From Terribacillus sp. FSL K6-0262 (GTDB lineage: Bacteria; Bacillota; Bacilli; Bacillales; Amphibacillaceae), in assembly GCF_037977385.1 (NCBI RefSeq), contig NZ_CP150277.1, forward strand, positions 1,086,001 through 1,150,000: a stretch of DNA of 64,000 nt, read 5' to 3'. Positions 19,754 through 27,606 of the stretch are shown here, piece after piece (the first letter of the stretch is position 1; each line of letters starts with the position of its first letter). Position numbers and translations under genes: made by a program. The notes beneath the pieces were generated by a model. It was not told where the DNA came from. It was given only the letters and a program-made list of their open reading frames with translations, and made no database searches.

Positions 19754-20170
19754 TCACTCGTCAGGCTCAAGCTTCATCATTGCCCCAAAATACTGCTGGG
19801 CTGTGGTGAAGCAAATAAAAGCGCATAATTCACTGATTTCAGCTTGCGAGAAATATTCTTCCAATATGGCAAATGCTGAATCCGGAAGATCACCTTTGGG
19901 GTGATTCAGGAAGACAGTGGCAAATCCGACAGCAACAGAAGTCTTCTCATCAAAGGCAGCTTCATCCGGCTTCCCTTTTGCTTTGCAATAGGCACATTCA
20001 TTGGACTGGGCAAGCGTGCGTCTTACTTGTTCCTTCAAGGCTGCTGATAGTTTGGCGTCATTTTCTAAAATGTCGGCTAGCTCCGACCAAGCCGTCATGA
20101 TATTGAGATTATGTCCTAATAATTTTTGAAAGCTTGTTTTTCCATATTTTGATTTCCTTATTCTTGTCAT
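19754..20170 (-). CDS. AhpD-like alkylhydroperoxidase-fold protein
   Basis: The 138-residue protein has the CxxC pair Cys59-Cys62 in NECAYCKAKGKP of the AhpD/carboxymuconolactone decarboxylase fold, used by AhpD for thiol-based peroxide reduction. The usual downstream His motif is not clear, so peroxidase activity is inferred only. AAGGAGGAGAG lies just before the ATG at 20170, which is preferred to the in-frame ATG at 20209. It is divergent from the Lrp-type regulator across 122 bases, so that regulator may control it. Confidence 0.8.
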   Translation of the reverse strand: MTRIRKSKYGKTSFQKLLGHNLNIMTAWSELADILENDAKLSAALKEQVRRTLAQSNECAYCKAKGKPDEAAFDEKTSVAVGFATVFLNHPKGDLPDSAFAILEEYFSQAEISELCAFICFTTAQQYFGAMMKLEPDE

Positions 20171-20292
20171 GCTCTCTCCTCCTTGGTTATATTTAATATA
20201 TAAAATCATTTCGCTTCATCACATATGGAATCAAAGGATTTTAGCGATTTTCACTTAATTTTCTTAACGTCTTTAGGAAGGATGTTTTAATT

Positions 20293-20736
20293 ATGAAAAT
20301 AGATGATACCGACAGGAGAATTTTGGCGGAGTTGATGACGAATAGCCGCCTGTCCATGAGTGAACTGGGCAGGCGGGTGAATCTGTCTTCGCCGTCCGTC
20401 ACAGAACGGGTCCGGCAGATGGAGACCTTCGGGGTGATCAAAAAGTATACACTGGAAATCGATTATGAAAAGCTGGGTCAGCCAGTGCAATGCATCATCG
20501 AAGCCACGATGAAAAATGGCAATTACAAAGGGTTCAAAGCCCATATCGCTTCTTTGGATAATGTCGATTTCTGTTATCGGATTGCGGGCAATGCCTGCTT
20601 TATGCTGAAGATGCGTTTCGAAAGCTTTGCGCAAGTGGAGGAGTTCATCGATTCGATCGCGTCCTTTGCAACGACCGTGACACATTTCATTTTTTCGCAG
20701 GTGGAAATCAATCCACATAAACAAAGAGCAGACTGA
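20293..20736 (+). CDS. Lrp/AsnC-family transcriptional regulator
   Basis: A 147-residue regulator with an N-terminal winged helix (MKIDDTDRRILAELMTNSRL through NLSSPSVTERVRQME) and a C-terminal RAM ligand domain. Members bind amino acids and act as octamers on nearby promoters. It is divergent from the AhpD-like gene and could autoregulate the shared intergenic region. AGGAAGG lies upstream of the ATG. The effector is unknown. Confidence 0.92.
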   Translation: MKIDDTDRRILAELMTNSRLSMSELGRRVNLSSPSVTERVRQMETFGVIKKYTLEIDYEKLGQPVQCIIEATMKNGNYKGFKAHIASLDNVDFCYRIAGNACFMLKMRFESFAQVEEFIDSIASFATTVTHFIFSQVEINPHKQRAD

Positions 20737-20751
20737 GGCGTCTGCTCTTTG
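20722..20751. terminator. Bidirectional terminator between Lrp and FusB-like genes
   Basis: Perfect 12-bp stem CAAAGAGCAGAC with complement and 6-nt loop, shared by the convergent genes ending at 20736 and 20756. T runs are short. Confidence 0.75.
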
Positions 20752-20755
20752 TCCG

Positions 20756-21412
20756 TTACCGAAACAGATGGTTCAGGAAAGTCTCCACCCTTCCTAGGTC
20801 TGTCAGTTTTTCATTACAGCTTAAGCTGTCCTTGCATATATAATTCCCTCTATTCACATAGGTCTCTTTCCCGCTCTTGACCCTTGTGACGAACAAGCCC
20901 ACGTCTCCGAGGCTGTTACACAATGAACAAATCCCTTGTGTACTGCTGTTATCGAAAACGCCGGAAATGCCTTTCAGCTTGCCTTGATATTCCACAATCA
21001 AGTGCTGCTTGTGTGCCCTTGTGTCGAACCAGCCGATATACGACAGCCTCTGGAAATCCAGGTCATCCAAATCCGGCATCTGCAGCTTCTTCGCTTTCGG
21101 GAATAGCTTCTCCACGGTTTTCTTCGACACTTTCCGAAATGAGATGACGAACTGCTTCAGCTCTGCCAGGAAGACTTCTGCTTCCATTTCATCCTCTATT
21201 TCCAAAAGGCGGTTAAGAAGCATTTCCTGTGCATCGGTCATTTCCCCGAGCAGCTCCTCCACTTTCGAAAAGGCATTCATTTTCACTCCATCGAGTGTAT
21301 CCGCGTGGTTCACCGTAGCATGGGCGCTGATGATATGGGACACCTGCTTTGCGATGAAGTTATATTGATCATTCCGAATAAATGCTTGTTCTGTGTTTTT
21401 CCGTTTATCCAT
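20756..21412 (-). CDS. FusB/FusC-family EF-G-binding protein
   Basis: The 218-residue protein matches the FusB family: an N-terminal helical bundle and a C-terminal treble-clef zinc finger with Cys162, Cys165, Cys193 and Cys199 (GICSLCNSLGD ... YICKDSLSCN). FusB and FusC bind elongation factor G and free it from fusidic-acid-stalled ribosomes. All four zinc ligands are kept, so the protein may be active. Chromosomal homologues are widespread in Bacillaceae and may have a housekeeping rescue role. Whether it protects this host from fusidic acid cannot be told. Confidence 0.88.
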   Translation of the reverse strand: MDKRKNTEQAFIRNDQYNFIAKQVSHIISAHATVNHADTLDGVKMNAFSKVEELLGEMTDAQEMLLNRLLEIEDEMEAEVFLAELKQFVISFRKVSKKTVEKLFPKAKKLQMPDLDDLDFQRLSYIGWFDTRAHKQHLIVEYQGKLKGISGVFDNSSTQGICSLCNSLGDVGLFVTRVKSGKETYVNRGNYICKDSLSCNEKLTDLGRVETFLNHLFR

Positions 21413-21488
21413 TTCCTGTTAGCTCCCTTATCTTTTTAATCTATTTCAGATAAGTGCAAAGCCCGGACAGAAAAGGGTGCATTGGCGA

Positions 21489-21587
21489 TTAGTAAACAGT
21501 CCCCTCACACAAAGTATCGCCTTTCCCAATAGGCTTTGCATGAGCTGTTACAAATTCTGACGCATGAGCATTCCTCTCAATTGCCAT
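21489..21587 (-). CDS. Small protein of unknown function, 32 aa
   Basis: A short ORF starts with MAIERNAHASEFVTAHAKP and ends LCEGTVY. It has a near-ideal GGAGGTG site 7 bases before the ATG, which is the main reason to call it. It lies between the FusB-like gene and the terminator of the next minus-strand gene, so it could be a separate unit or precede the FusB-like gene in one transcript. I do not recognise a family. It is too short for statistical confidence. Confidence 0.5.
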   Translation of the reverse strand: MAIERNAHASEFVTAHAKPIGKGDTLCEGTVY

Positions 21588-21650
21588 CAGGTATCACCTC
21601 CGCTCCCAGAATATCCAAGAAAGAGCATGACTGCAACAGTTGACGTTATA

Positions 21651-21682
21651 AAAAAAACCTATTGCTGATGCGCAATAGGTTG
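21651..21682 (-). terminator. Terminator of small membrane protein gene
   Basis: Stem AACCTATTGC / GCAATAGGTT with loop and eight T residues on the minus strand. Confidence 0.85.
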
Positions 21683-21689
21683 GTATGTA

Positions 21690-21815
21690 CTATTTATTCC
21701 TCGTATTCTCCTCGATTTGGCGCAATAATTTTATCACGTAGTAAATGGCGGGGAGAGCGACAAGGTACAAAATAATTTCGATGTAAGTAAGAATCAAGTC
21801 AAGTAAGCCAAACAT
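21690..21815 (-). CDS. Small membrane protein, 41 aa
   Basis: Starts MFGLLDLILTYIEIILYLV, one long hydrophobic helix, then a charged tail LLRQIEENTRNK. AAAGGAG is 7 bases before the ATG at 21815; the in-frame upstream extension has no such site. It is followed at once by a terminator. Function is unknown. Confidence 0.7.
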   Translation of the reverse strand: MFGLLDLILTYIEIILYLVALPAIYYVIKLLRQIEENTRNK

Positions 21816-21863
21816 ATAAAACTCCTTTGTATGAGAACCAATGCACTTAGGTACCAAATAAAG

Positions 21864-21894
21864 CGAGGAACCAGCCTCTACGATTGGTTCCTCG
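21864..21894 (-). terminator. Hairpin overlapping the end of the NTF2-like gene
   Basis: Stem CGAGGAACCA / TGGTTCCTCG; the stop codon of the upstream gene lies in the loop. The T tail is weak. Confidence 0.6.
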
Positions 21895-22267
21895 TTTTTG
21901 TCACATAGCAAGAAATGGACTGCACCTTCGCATTCTTTCCTGCACTTGCAAAAGTAAAAATAAGTGCAAATGCATACGACTGTGTATCCATCTTGAAAAA
22001 GCCATTCACGGCTCCTTGCTTACCGTGGGTGAAAGCATTGGCAATATGTACTGCTGTGACACCCTCTAGAGAAGAAAGCATTGGCACGATGGTGGCACTT
22101 CCAATATATGCTTCCGCCCCGGCTATTTCCAATTTGCAATCAGGAGCAAGTAGTTTCTCTAACTGTTGGTACTGTTGTTGGAATGCGGCAATCGTCAGCT
22201 GACGGATAAGCTCGCTTTTAGGAGAGTTGCCACATGATGCTATGCCTGTCACCTGTAGATTTGTCAT
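21878..22267 (-). CDS. NTF2/SnoaL-like protein
   Basis: A 129-residue protein beginning MTNLQVTGIASCGNSPKSEL, with a helix, then LEKLLAPDCKLEIAG and a beta-rich C-terminal half. The pattern fits the cone-shaped NTF2-like/SnoaL fold used by many small ligand-binding or isomerase proteins. No catalytic set is recognised. It lies 14 bases after the preceding minus-strand gene and probably shares its transcript. Its last codons are part of a terminator-like hairpin. Confidence 0.65.
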   Translation of the reverse strand: MTNLQVTGIASCGNSPKSELIRQLTIAAFQQQYQQLEKLLAPDCKLEIAGAEAYIGSATIVPMLSSLEGVTAVHIANAFTHGKQGAVNGFFKMDTQSYAFALIFTFASAGKNAKVQSISCYVTKTRNQS

Positions 22268-22281
22268 AAGTACCTGCTTTC

Positions 22282-22566
22282 TTAAGAAACGATGATTTTC
22301 CGTTGCAATGCTCTTGTGACGATACGCTGATAAGCTTGTCGTTGAGGATTCTTGGCAAGCTTTTTACCATTCAGCTTCCCTATCACCTTTCGGACATCTT
22401 TATCATAGATGAGCAAATCACGGTATGGCTGCTGTTTCAGATATTGCTGGAACCATTCTGTTTTTCGCAGTTGTTCGATATTGTGCTGGATATCGTCTTC
22501 TTCATAAGTACCTGTCAAAGAAGACAGCAGCATAAGATTGAATACATCTAAAAGTAAGACCATCAT
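22282..22566 (-). CDS. Hypothetical protein, 94 aa
   Basis: Starts MMVLLLDVFNLMLL, a hydrophobic N-terminus, followed by a charged helical body with TYEEDDIQHNIEQLRKTEWF and a basic C-terminus. No family recognised. GGAGGATAT precedes the ATG. It is probably the first gene of a two-gene unit with the NTF2-like gene. Confidence 0.65.
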   Translation of the reverse strand: MMVLLLDVFNLMLLSSLTGTYEEDDIQHNIEQLRKTEWFQQYLKQQPYRDLLIYDKDVRKVIGKLNGKKLAKNPQRQAYQRIVTRALQRKIIVS

Positions 22567-22642
22567 ATATCCTCCATTCTTTTCCTCATAAAGGAAAGTA
22601 TACTAATTGTACGAAAAACAACGCATGAAGTTGCATTATTCA

Positions 22643-22675
22643 GCAAAAAACCTACTGCTTGATGGCAGTAGGTCA
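22643..22675 (-). terminator. Terminator of DoxX gene 1
   Basis: Stem ACCTACTGC / GCAGTAGGT with loop and six T residues on the minus strand, nine bases after the gene. Confidence 0.85.
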
Positions 22676-22683
22676 TAAAATCT

Positions 22684-23199
22684 TTAAGAAGCAACCGGCT
22701 TCGTCGGTGTTCTCGGTGTATGTTTTGGATAGTGATTTCTTAAATATGGCAGCACCCAGCGGTCGAGTCCATAGCGTCCGGCATTGGCTCCAGCGACTAG
22801 TAAGAAGATCGTAAGCAAGACCATCTGTGCATTTGTGCTCACAGTGCCGCTGAAAAGGAAGGCGAAGTTCATCGTAATACCCATGAGGGCGGCGAAATTG
22901 GTAAAGACTCCGAGAATGAGTGCCATTCCGACAAGGATCTCTCCCCACATGACGAGGAAGCTGAACAGCCCGGCATTCGGCAAGGCCACCTGTTCCAGGA
23001 AGACTGCCCACCAGCCTTGTACCGCCGGATGCTCACCGCCTGCCTGTGCAATCGCTCCTTGCAGGAAGCCGCCAGCATCGAACCCACCGCCCGTCAGTTT
23101 GCCGAGTCCGCCCGTAAGCCACGTATATCCTAGATAAATCCGGATAATCGCCCAAAGCCCTGCAGCCGTTTTGCTGCTTCGAATCCACTTTATGATCAT
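22684..23199 (-). CDS. DoxX-family membrane protein (copy 1)
   Basis: A DoxX-type protein with four membrane helices, starting MIIKWIRSSKTAAG. The block IIRIYLGYTWLTGGLGKLTGG and the GEILVGMALILGVFTNFAALMG helix are family hallmarks. DoxX proteins are linked to thiosulfate:quinone oxidation or redox homeostasis in some bacteria; no partner supports that here. The start at 23199 is chosen by comparison with the paralogue near 31.5 kb; the upstream ATG at 23220 remains possible. The two copies share about half their residues by eye. Confidence 0.85.
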   Translation of the reverse strand: MIIKWIRSSKTAAGLWAIIRIYLGYTWLTGGLGKLTGGGFDAGGFLQGAIAQAGGEHPAVQGWWAVFLEQVALPNAGLFSFLVMWGEILVGMALILGVFTNFAALMGITMNFAFLFSGTVSTNAQMVLLTIFLLVAGANAGRYGLDRWVLPYLRNHYPKHTPRTPTKPVAS

Positions 23200-23421
23200 T
23201 TCCTTCCACACTCCATCCACGAGAATAGTTTGTTAAACATTTCACATATTAGATTGAGAGGGATCAGCGCTTTTCCTTCTACACTTGTAGTATAAACGAG
23301 AAGAATGGATTGCGCTTATTATTATGATCATTTTCACAAATCAGCAATAACTCTCTTACAGTTTTGTGACTTTGGATAAAAAGCGGTTTCAACATTGTAA
23401 ATACGGTGCTGTTATATCCCC

Positions 23422-23452
23422 TTGACTTTGAGTCGACTCTAAGGTGTAGCGT
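23422..23452 (+). promoter_or_regulatory. MerR-type promoter/operator of CMD-merR unit
   Basis: TTGACT (-35) and TAGCGT (-10) are separated by 19 bases, the overlong spacer typical of MerR-activated promoters. The spacer region holds an inverted repeat CTTTGAGTC / GACTCTAAG at 23426-23443. The gene for a MerR-family protein lies downstream in the same unit. Confidence 0.75.
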
Positions 23453-23496
23453 AAATAATGAAGATACTGAATGAATTGCAGGAAGGGGAATTTTAA

Positions 23497-23832
23497 ATGG
23501 CAGAAAAACAAACAGCAGGACGGGATTTGTTGGGGGCTTTCGCTCCGAAATTCGCTGAACTGAATGATGATGTCCTTTTTGGTGAGGTCTGGTCAAGGGA
23601 GCAGGAGTTATCACCACGCGACCGCAGTTTGATCACTGTTTCTGCACTGCTTGCGGGTGGAAATATGGAACAGCTCACCCCTCATCTCCAGAAAGCAAAA
23701 GCAAATGGCTTAATGAAAGAAGAAATTGCTGAAGTCATCACACATCTGGCCTTTTATGCCGGATGGCCGAAAGCTTGGTCAGCATTTCATATAGCCAAGC
23801 AAGTTTATGATGAAAATGAGAAAGAAGGATAA
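23497..23832 (+). CDS. Carboxymuconolactone decarboxylase-family protein
   Basis: The 111-residue protein matches the small CMD family (YurZ/YraC-like): WSREQELSPRDRSLITVSAL, then a central helix and ITHLAFYAGWPKAWSAFHI. Many members are redox or aldehyde-stress proteins rather than decarboxylases. GGAAGGGG precedes the ATG. A MerR-type operator-promoter lies 45 bases upstream, and a MerR gene follows, as in the AdhR-controlled aldehyde-stress genes of B. subtilis. It is probably induced by electrophiles or aldehydes. Confidence 0.88.
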   Translation: MAEKQTAGRDLLGAFAPKFAELNDDVLFGEVWSREQELSPRDRSLITVSALLAGGNMEQLTPHLQKAKANGLMKEEIAEVITHLAFYAGWPKAWSAFHIAKQVYDENEKEG

Positions 23833-23835
23833 CAT

Positions 23836-23907
23836 ATGACAACAACGAATGTAAGTAAGACCGATTGGCTGGAACCTGTTGACGAAGAGCGGTACAGCAA
23901 GCTGTGA
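23836..23907 (+). CDS. Short ORF or gene remnant, 23 aa
   Basis: Three bases after the CMD stop, with AGAAGGA upstream, an ORF starts MTTTNVSKTDWLEPVDEERY and ends after 23 codons. The good start and abrupt end suggest the 5' stub of a once longer gene of the operon. I cannot name the parent. Confidence 0.4.
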   Translation: MTTTNVSKTDWLEPVDEERYSKL

Positions 23908-23936
23908 ATGGCATCGGCGGACAAGGAGAATGGACG

Positions 23937-24358
23937 ATGGCATATCGTATAGGGGAATTGGCGAAACTTACGGGGCTAAGCGAGCATACCTTGCGTTTCT
24001 ATGAAAAAGAAGGCTTGCTTGTGCCAAAACGGAATAGTGGCAATATCCGTGTCTACTCAGAAGATGACCGGCTCTGGACCGAATTCATCGTGCAATCGTG
24101 CATATGAAAGGGACCGGTATGTCACTGGAGGATTTGAAAAAATACAAAGAGCTTCGGGAAGCAGAAAGTGATGACTACGAGGAATTAGTCGCTCTTTTGA
24201 TCCGGCATAAAGAAAATGTCGAAGCGAAGATTGCAGCGTATCAGCGCAATCTGGATCTGATGAACAAAAAAATAGCCATGTATACACAATATATAGAGGG
24301 CAATGAAGACAAGGATTTGTATGAGCGATTTGCGGAAAATAGAAGTACACATAAATAG
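23937..24358 (+). pseudogene. MerR-family regulator broken by 8-bp tandem duplication
   Basis: The first frame encodes a complete MerR winged helix, MAYRIGELAKLTGLSEHTLR and FYEKEGLLVPKRNSGNIRVY, and stops soon after. The second frame (from about 24103) continues with HMKGTGMSLEDLKKYKELRE and the dimerisation coiled coil typical of MerR. Between them the 8 bases ATCGTGCA occur twice in tandem (24087-24102). Removing one copy restores one continuous frame reading EFIVHMKGTGMS. Start ATG 23937 has AAGGAG upstream. An AdhR-like regulator of the CMD gene is the likely original role. Confidence 0.92.
24087..24102 (+). repeat. 8-bp tandem duplication ATCGTGCA x2
   Basis: Two perfect adjacent copies inside the merR coding region. 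The duplication shifts the frame by +2. Confidence 0.97.
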
Positions 24359-24426
24359 CCTTTGCACATGACGATTTGGATGGCTGGAGAACCATGATGT
24401 CCTCCTTGACGACATTACCCATCAGC

Positions 24427-24464
24427 AAAAAAGTGGAGAGATATTGATTCTCCCCACTTTTTTG
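24427..24464. terminator. Terminator between merR and alanine symporter genes
   Basis: Stem AAAAAAGTGGAGA with complement (one bulge) and flanking A and T runs; it can act in both directions. Confidence 0.85.
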
Positions 24465-24561
24465 GTTACATGCCCGGTAATCCTTCCGGTGCTGATGAGA
24501 AATGAAAAATGCGTCGTCCCTCTTTTCAGCCTGTTCCAGACTAGGAATCAGGTTACTCTTT

Positions 24562-26028
24562 TTACACGGTCTTTCTTTGCCTTTCATCTTCCTGTTCACG
24601 TTCCACCCAATAGTCCGCATTCTCGATATTGACCTGCGAAGGACGGAACACGGGATCAAGCCCTTGCTTCCTTTGCGCCTTATAGTCCTTGAGCGCTGCC
24701 ACCGTCGGTTTATACAGCAGGATGACAGCGATTAAGTTTACCCAGACCATCAAACCAAGTCCTATATCCGCCAATGTCCAAGCCAATGTAGCCGTACGGA
24801 CCGTACCGAAGAATATCGCTGCCAGGAATAACACTTTCAAAATATTGGAGAAAATCTTCCTCGATCTCCCTCTGACAATATAAAATAGATTCGTCTCCGC
24901 AATATAGAAATAAGCAACCAATGTGGTAAAGGCAAAGAAAAATAGGGAAATGGCTACAAACGGCGATCCGAATCCTCCAAGTACTTCATCCACGGCTGCC
25001 TGCGTATATCCTGCACCTGCTTCCATTCCATCCGTATAATCGACGATATAGCCTCCCTCTGGATCGGTTACACTGTAATTGCCTGTCATCAGTATCATCA
25101 ATGCGGTCGCTGTACAGATGAGCAGCGTATCGATATAGACGGAAAAGGTCTGCACCAACCCCTGCTTTACCGGATGGGATACTTCAGCCGCTGCCGCTGC
25201 TTGGGCTCCGGTTCCCTGCCCTGCTTCATTGGAATATAAGCCTCGTTTCACTCCCCAGCTTATGGCAGCTCCAATCATACCGCCAAACGCGGAGTCGACA
25301 CCGAAAGCACTGCTGAAAATAAGTGCAAATGTACTTGGAATCTGCTCGATATTCGCAATAATGACGATAGCAGCTACGATTAGATAGAATAATGCCATGA
25401 TCGGGACAGCATAGGATGCCAAGAAGGCGATTCTGCGGACACCGCCAAAGATGACATAACCTGTGATGGCAACCAAGGCAATTCCAGTAATCACCGGTCC
25501 GATGCCGAATGCATTATTCATACTGTCAGCTATTGCATTAGCCTGCACTCCCGGAGTCAAAAGACAGGTGGATACAGCCGCGACCACCGCAAAAATATAG
25601 CCGTACCATTTCCATCCAAGCCCTTTCTCCGCATAATAAGCTGGTCCGCCGCGATACTCGCCATCTACTTTCTTTTTATAAATCTGGGCAAGCGTCGACT
25701 CCGCAAAAGCAGCCGCCGACCCGAAGAAAGCAATGAACCACATCCAGAATACGGCTCCCGGTCCTCCTGCCGCGATGGCAGTCGCAACACCAGCTATATT
25801 CCCTGTACCGACTCTTCCGGATAGTGCGATGACCAGCGATTGAAAGGGCGAAACGCCTGATTCGGAACTTTTTCCGGTAAATGTGTGCACAACCATGTCC
25901 TTCAGATATCTGACCTGCAGCAAACCAGAAGCTATCGTATAAACGCCCGCAACCACCGCTATGAAAATCAGCATCGGCACACTCCATAAATAACCGCTTA
26001 TCGACGTCAAAAAAGCTTCAAATCCCAA
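24562..26028 (-). CDS. Sodium:alanine symporter (AGCS family)
   Basis: A 488-residue transporter with about ten to eleven membrane helices. The AGCS signature ALSGRVGTGNIAGVATAI lies near residues 68-85, and GVKRGLYSNEAGQGTGAQAA near 260-280 is the second conserved block. Members import alanine or glycine with sodium. The cytoplasmic tail is charged. AGGAGGTATCC precedes the ATG. It is monocistronic; a separate transcription unit ending at 26211 lies upstream. Confidence 0.93.
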   Translation of the reverse strand: MGFEAFLTSISGYLWSVPMLIFIAVVAGVYTIASGLLQVRYLKDMVVHTFTGKSSESGVSPFQSLVIALSGRVGTGNIAGVATAIAAGGPGAVFWMWFIAFFGSAAAFAESTLAQIYKKKVDGEYRGGPAYYAEKGLGWKWYGYIFAVVAAVSTCLLTPGVQANAIADSMNNAFGIGPVITGIALVAITGYVIFGGVRRIAFLASYAVPIMALFYLIVAAIVIIANIEQIPSTFALIFSSAFGVDSAFGGMIGAAISWGVKRGLYSNEAGQGTGAQAAAAAEVSHPVKQGLVQTFSVYIDTLLICTATALMILMTGNYSVTDPEGGYIVDYTDGMEAGAGYTQAAVDEVLGGFGSPFVAISLFFFAFTTLVAYFYIAETNLFYIVRGRSRKIFSNILKVLFLAAIFFGTVRTATLAWTLADIGLGLMVWVNLIAVILLYKPTVAALKDYKAQRKQGLDPVFRPSQVNIENADYWVEREQEDERQRKTV

Positions 26029-26210
26029 TAGGATACCTCCTGAAAAAATGTATTTGAGATGGAATATATGTTCATTATGTCCAAAGGCTCGGTAAGATGC
26101 ATGGAAGTTGTAAGGTTATATGACTATAATTTTGATTATTCAGAAAAATATCGTCATGCCTGACGAAGAAAATGGATCTGTGACAGCTCCTTTTCTTTCT
26201 TTGCAATAAA

Positions 26211-26245
26211 ATGACCCAAGCTCCCCAGTGTTGGGCTTGGGTCAT
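26211..26245 (-). terminator. Terminator of the SAM-riboswitch unit
   Basis: Stem ATGACCCAAGC / GCTTGGGTCAT with inner CCC/GGG pairs, then TTTTATTG on the minus strand. It lies 27 bases after the 87-codon ORF and shows that transcription probably extends past the M42-like gene. Confidence 0.85.
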
Positions 26246-26272
26246 CCGTATCCTGGCTTTCCTTTGTACAGC

Positions 26273-26536
26273 TTATCGAAACGTATCATGTACCGGATCA
26301 AATATATCCTCTGCTGCCGACCGTACGACAGAGAAATTATCAATATTGAAATGTCCATGAAAAGCATTAGTCGCCTGCTTATCGAATACAGGAGCCTCTT
26401 CTGGTACGTGGATCCCTGCATATATCTGGAACCCGCTTCCTTCCCCTCCCGCGACATCTGTATCACGGACAAATAGGCTGTCGGCTCCTGCTTTGTGTGC
26501 TTTGCTTATGACGATGGCTACAGTATACGGTAACAT
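26273..26536 (-). CDS. Unrecognised ORF after M42-like gene, 87 aa
   Basis: The frame reads MLPYTVAIVISKAHKAGADS through SFVVRSAAEDIFD-like sequence to a stop just before a strong terminator. Codon choice looks like real coding DNA, and the open frame continues upstream across the end of the M42-like gene, but the ATG at 26536 has no ribosome site. It may be a real small gene with a non-standard start, or the 3' end of a gene truncated by rearrangement. I do not recognise the family. Confidence 0.4.
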   Translation of the reverse strand: MLPYTVAIVISKAHKAGADSLFVRDTDVAGGEGSGFQIYAGIHVPEEAPVFDKQATNAFHGHFNIDNFSVVRSAAEDIFDPVHDTFR

Positions 26537-26559
26537 GGACGGGAATGGGAGAGCATTCC

Positions 26560-27525
26560 TTAAAATTGCAGTTCCTTGCTCCGCCAGAGATAGGTCTGGA
26601 TCAGCTGATTGGTATCCTCCAAATCCTTCACCGAAACGACCTGTGTCGTCTGGTCGAGATGCTCGATCGGGATATTCAGGATGCTTACCGGCGTTTTAGT
26701 GGACAGTTTCTTATACCGATGACGGAACAGGAATTCCAGTTGAAATGGGATGTCATGTGCAATGGCCAAATCGACCAGCTGATTTTTCAGGGTCTGATTG
26801 ATTGGTATCGTCTTATCTGCCACTTTGATTGCGACACCGCTTCCCAGTTCGATTGCTCCCCGGCTTTTATGAGCGATTCTTTGCTGGGGGACGGACCCGA
26901 TATAAAAGGCAGCTTCCCCTTCTAGCTGATTGGCAAGATGCTTCTTATTATGGAAAGGAAAGAAGATGATGGTGATGTCCCCTTCCGCTGTATCCCATTG
27001 CTGCAGAAGATTGATTGCAATTGCCGGTGCAATCTTATTATCCAGCCCTTTCCCGACGACGCGGCCGCTCACTTCGTCACCAAGATACAGGAAGTCATCG
27101 AATAATGTCACATGATTGCCTGGTTCCACCCCCATTTCACGTGCATCATGCTCGGTATTGGCCCCGATATCGATGACAGCGGCATGCTGACCTGCTTCAC
27201 CTGCCATGACCACTCCGCACAGCAATCCATTCTTTGTCTCTACCTGGACCGATTGCCCTTGCGCATACGTCAACGAAAAATAATTCGCGTCTGCTACAAG
27301 CGCCCCTGACTCGGTGATCGATGTCACCACATAGATTTCTTCCTTCACCTCTGCCAGCAAGGTGATTTTTGGCGTATACTTTTCTCCATATTTACGGACA
27401 ATAAGATTCCCCCGTCTGTCGAAGTGCATCTCATCCGCAAACGGCGTGATCTTATCGACGATTTGTGAAACAAACGATTGATTATACCCTTTGTACTTGG
27501 ATAATTCCCGGATCAATTCAAACAT
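26560..27525 (-). CDS. Catalytically degenerate M42 peptidase homologue
   Basis: The 321-residue protein aligns along its length with M42 glutamyl aminopeptidases (PDB-type names YtoP, FrvX). The scaffold is kept: IVRKYGEKYTPKITLLAEV, GRVVGKGLDNKIAPAIAINL and VSVKDLEDTNQLIQ. Metal ligands are not. The first-shell His-x-Asp (AHMDE) reads AEVKE at residues 58-62, the Glu-Glu pair reads His-Asn near 192-193, and the final His aligns with Asp. Only Asp162 remains. It is thus probably not a peptidase. It is preceded by a SAM-I riboswitch, so its level should follow S-adenosylmethionine. Confidence 0.8.
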   Translation of the reverse strand: MFELIRELSKYKGYNQSFVSQIVDKITPFADEMHFDRRGNLIVRKYGEKYTPKITLLAEVKEEIYVVTSITESGALVADANYFSLTYAQGQSVQVETKNGLLCGVVMAGEAGQHAAVIDIGANTEHDAREMGVEPGNHVTLFDDFLYLGDEVSGRVVGKGLDNKIAPAIAINLLQQWDTAEGDITIIFFPFHNKKHLANQLEGEAAFYIGSVPQQRIAHKSRGAIELGSGVAIKVADKTIPINQTLKNQLVDLAIAHDIPFQLEFLFRHRYKKLSTKTPVSILNIPIEHLDQTTQVVSVKDLEDTNQLIQTYLWRSKELQF

Positions 27526-27561
27526 GTTGCCTTCCCCTTTCGTATAGGCAGCGGGACAAAT

Positions 27562-27597
27562 ACAAAAGCCTCTCGGACAAGATGCGTCGAGAGGCTT
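27562..27597 (-). terminator. Intrinsic terminator of SAM riboswitch
   Basis: Stem AAGCCTCTCG / CGAGAGGCTT with a 12-nt loop and TTTTGTATTT on the minus strand, between the aptamer and the M42-like gene. It is the expression platform. Confidence 0.9.
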
Positions 27598-27606
27598 CCT
27601 CTATTC

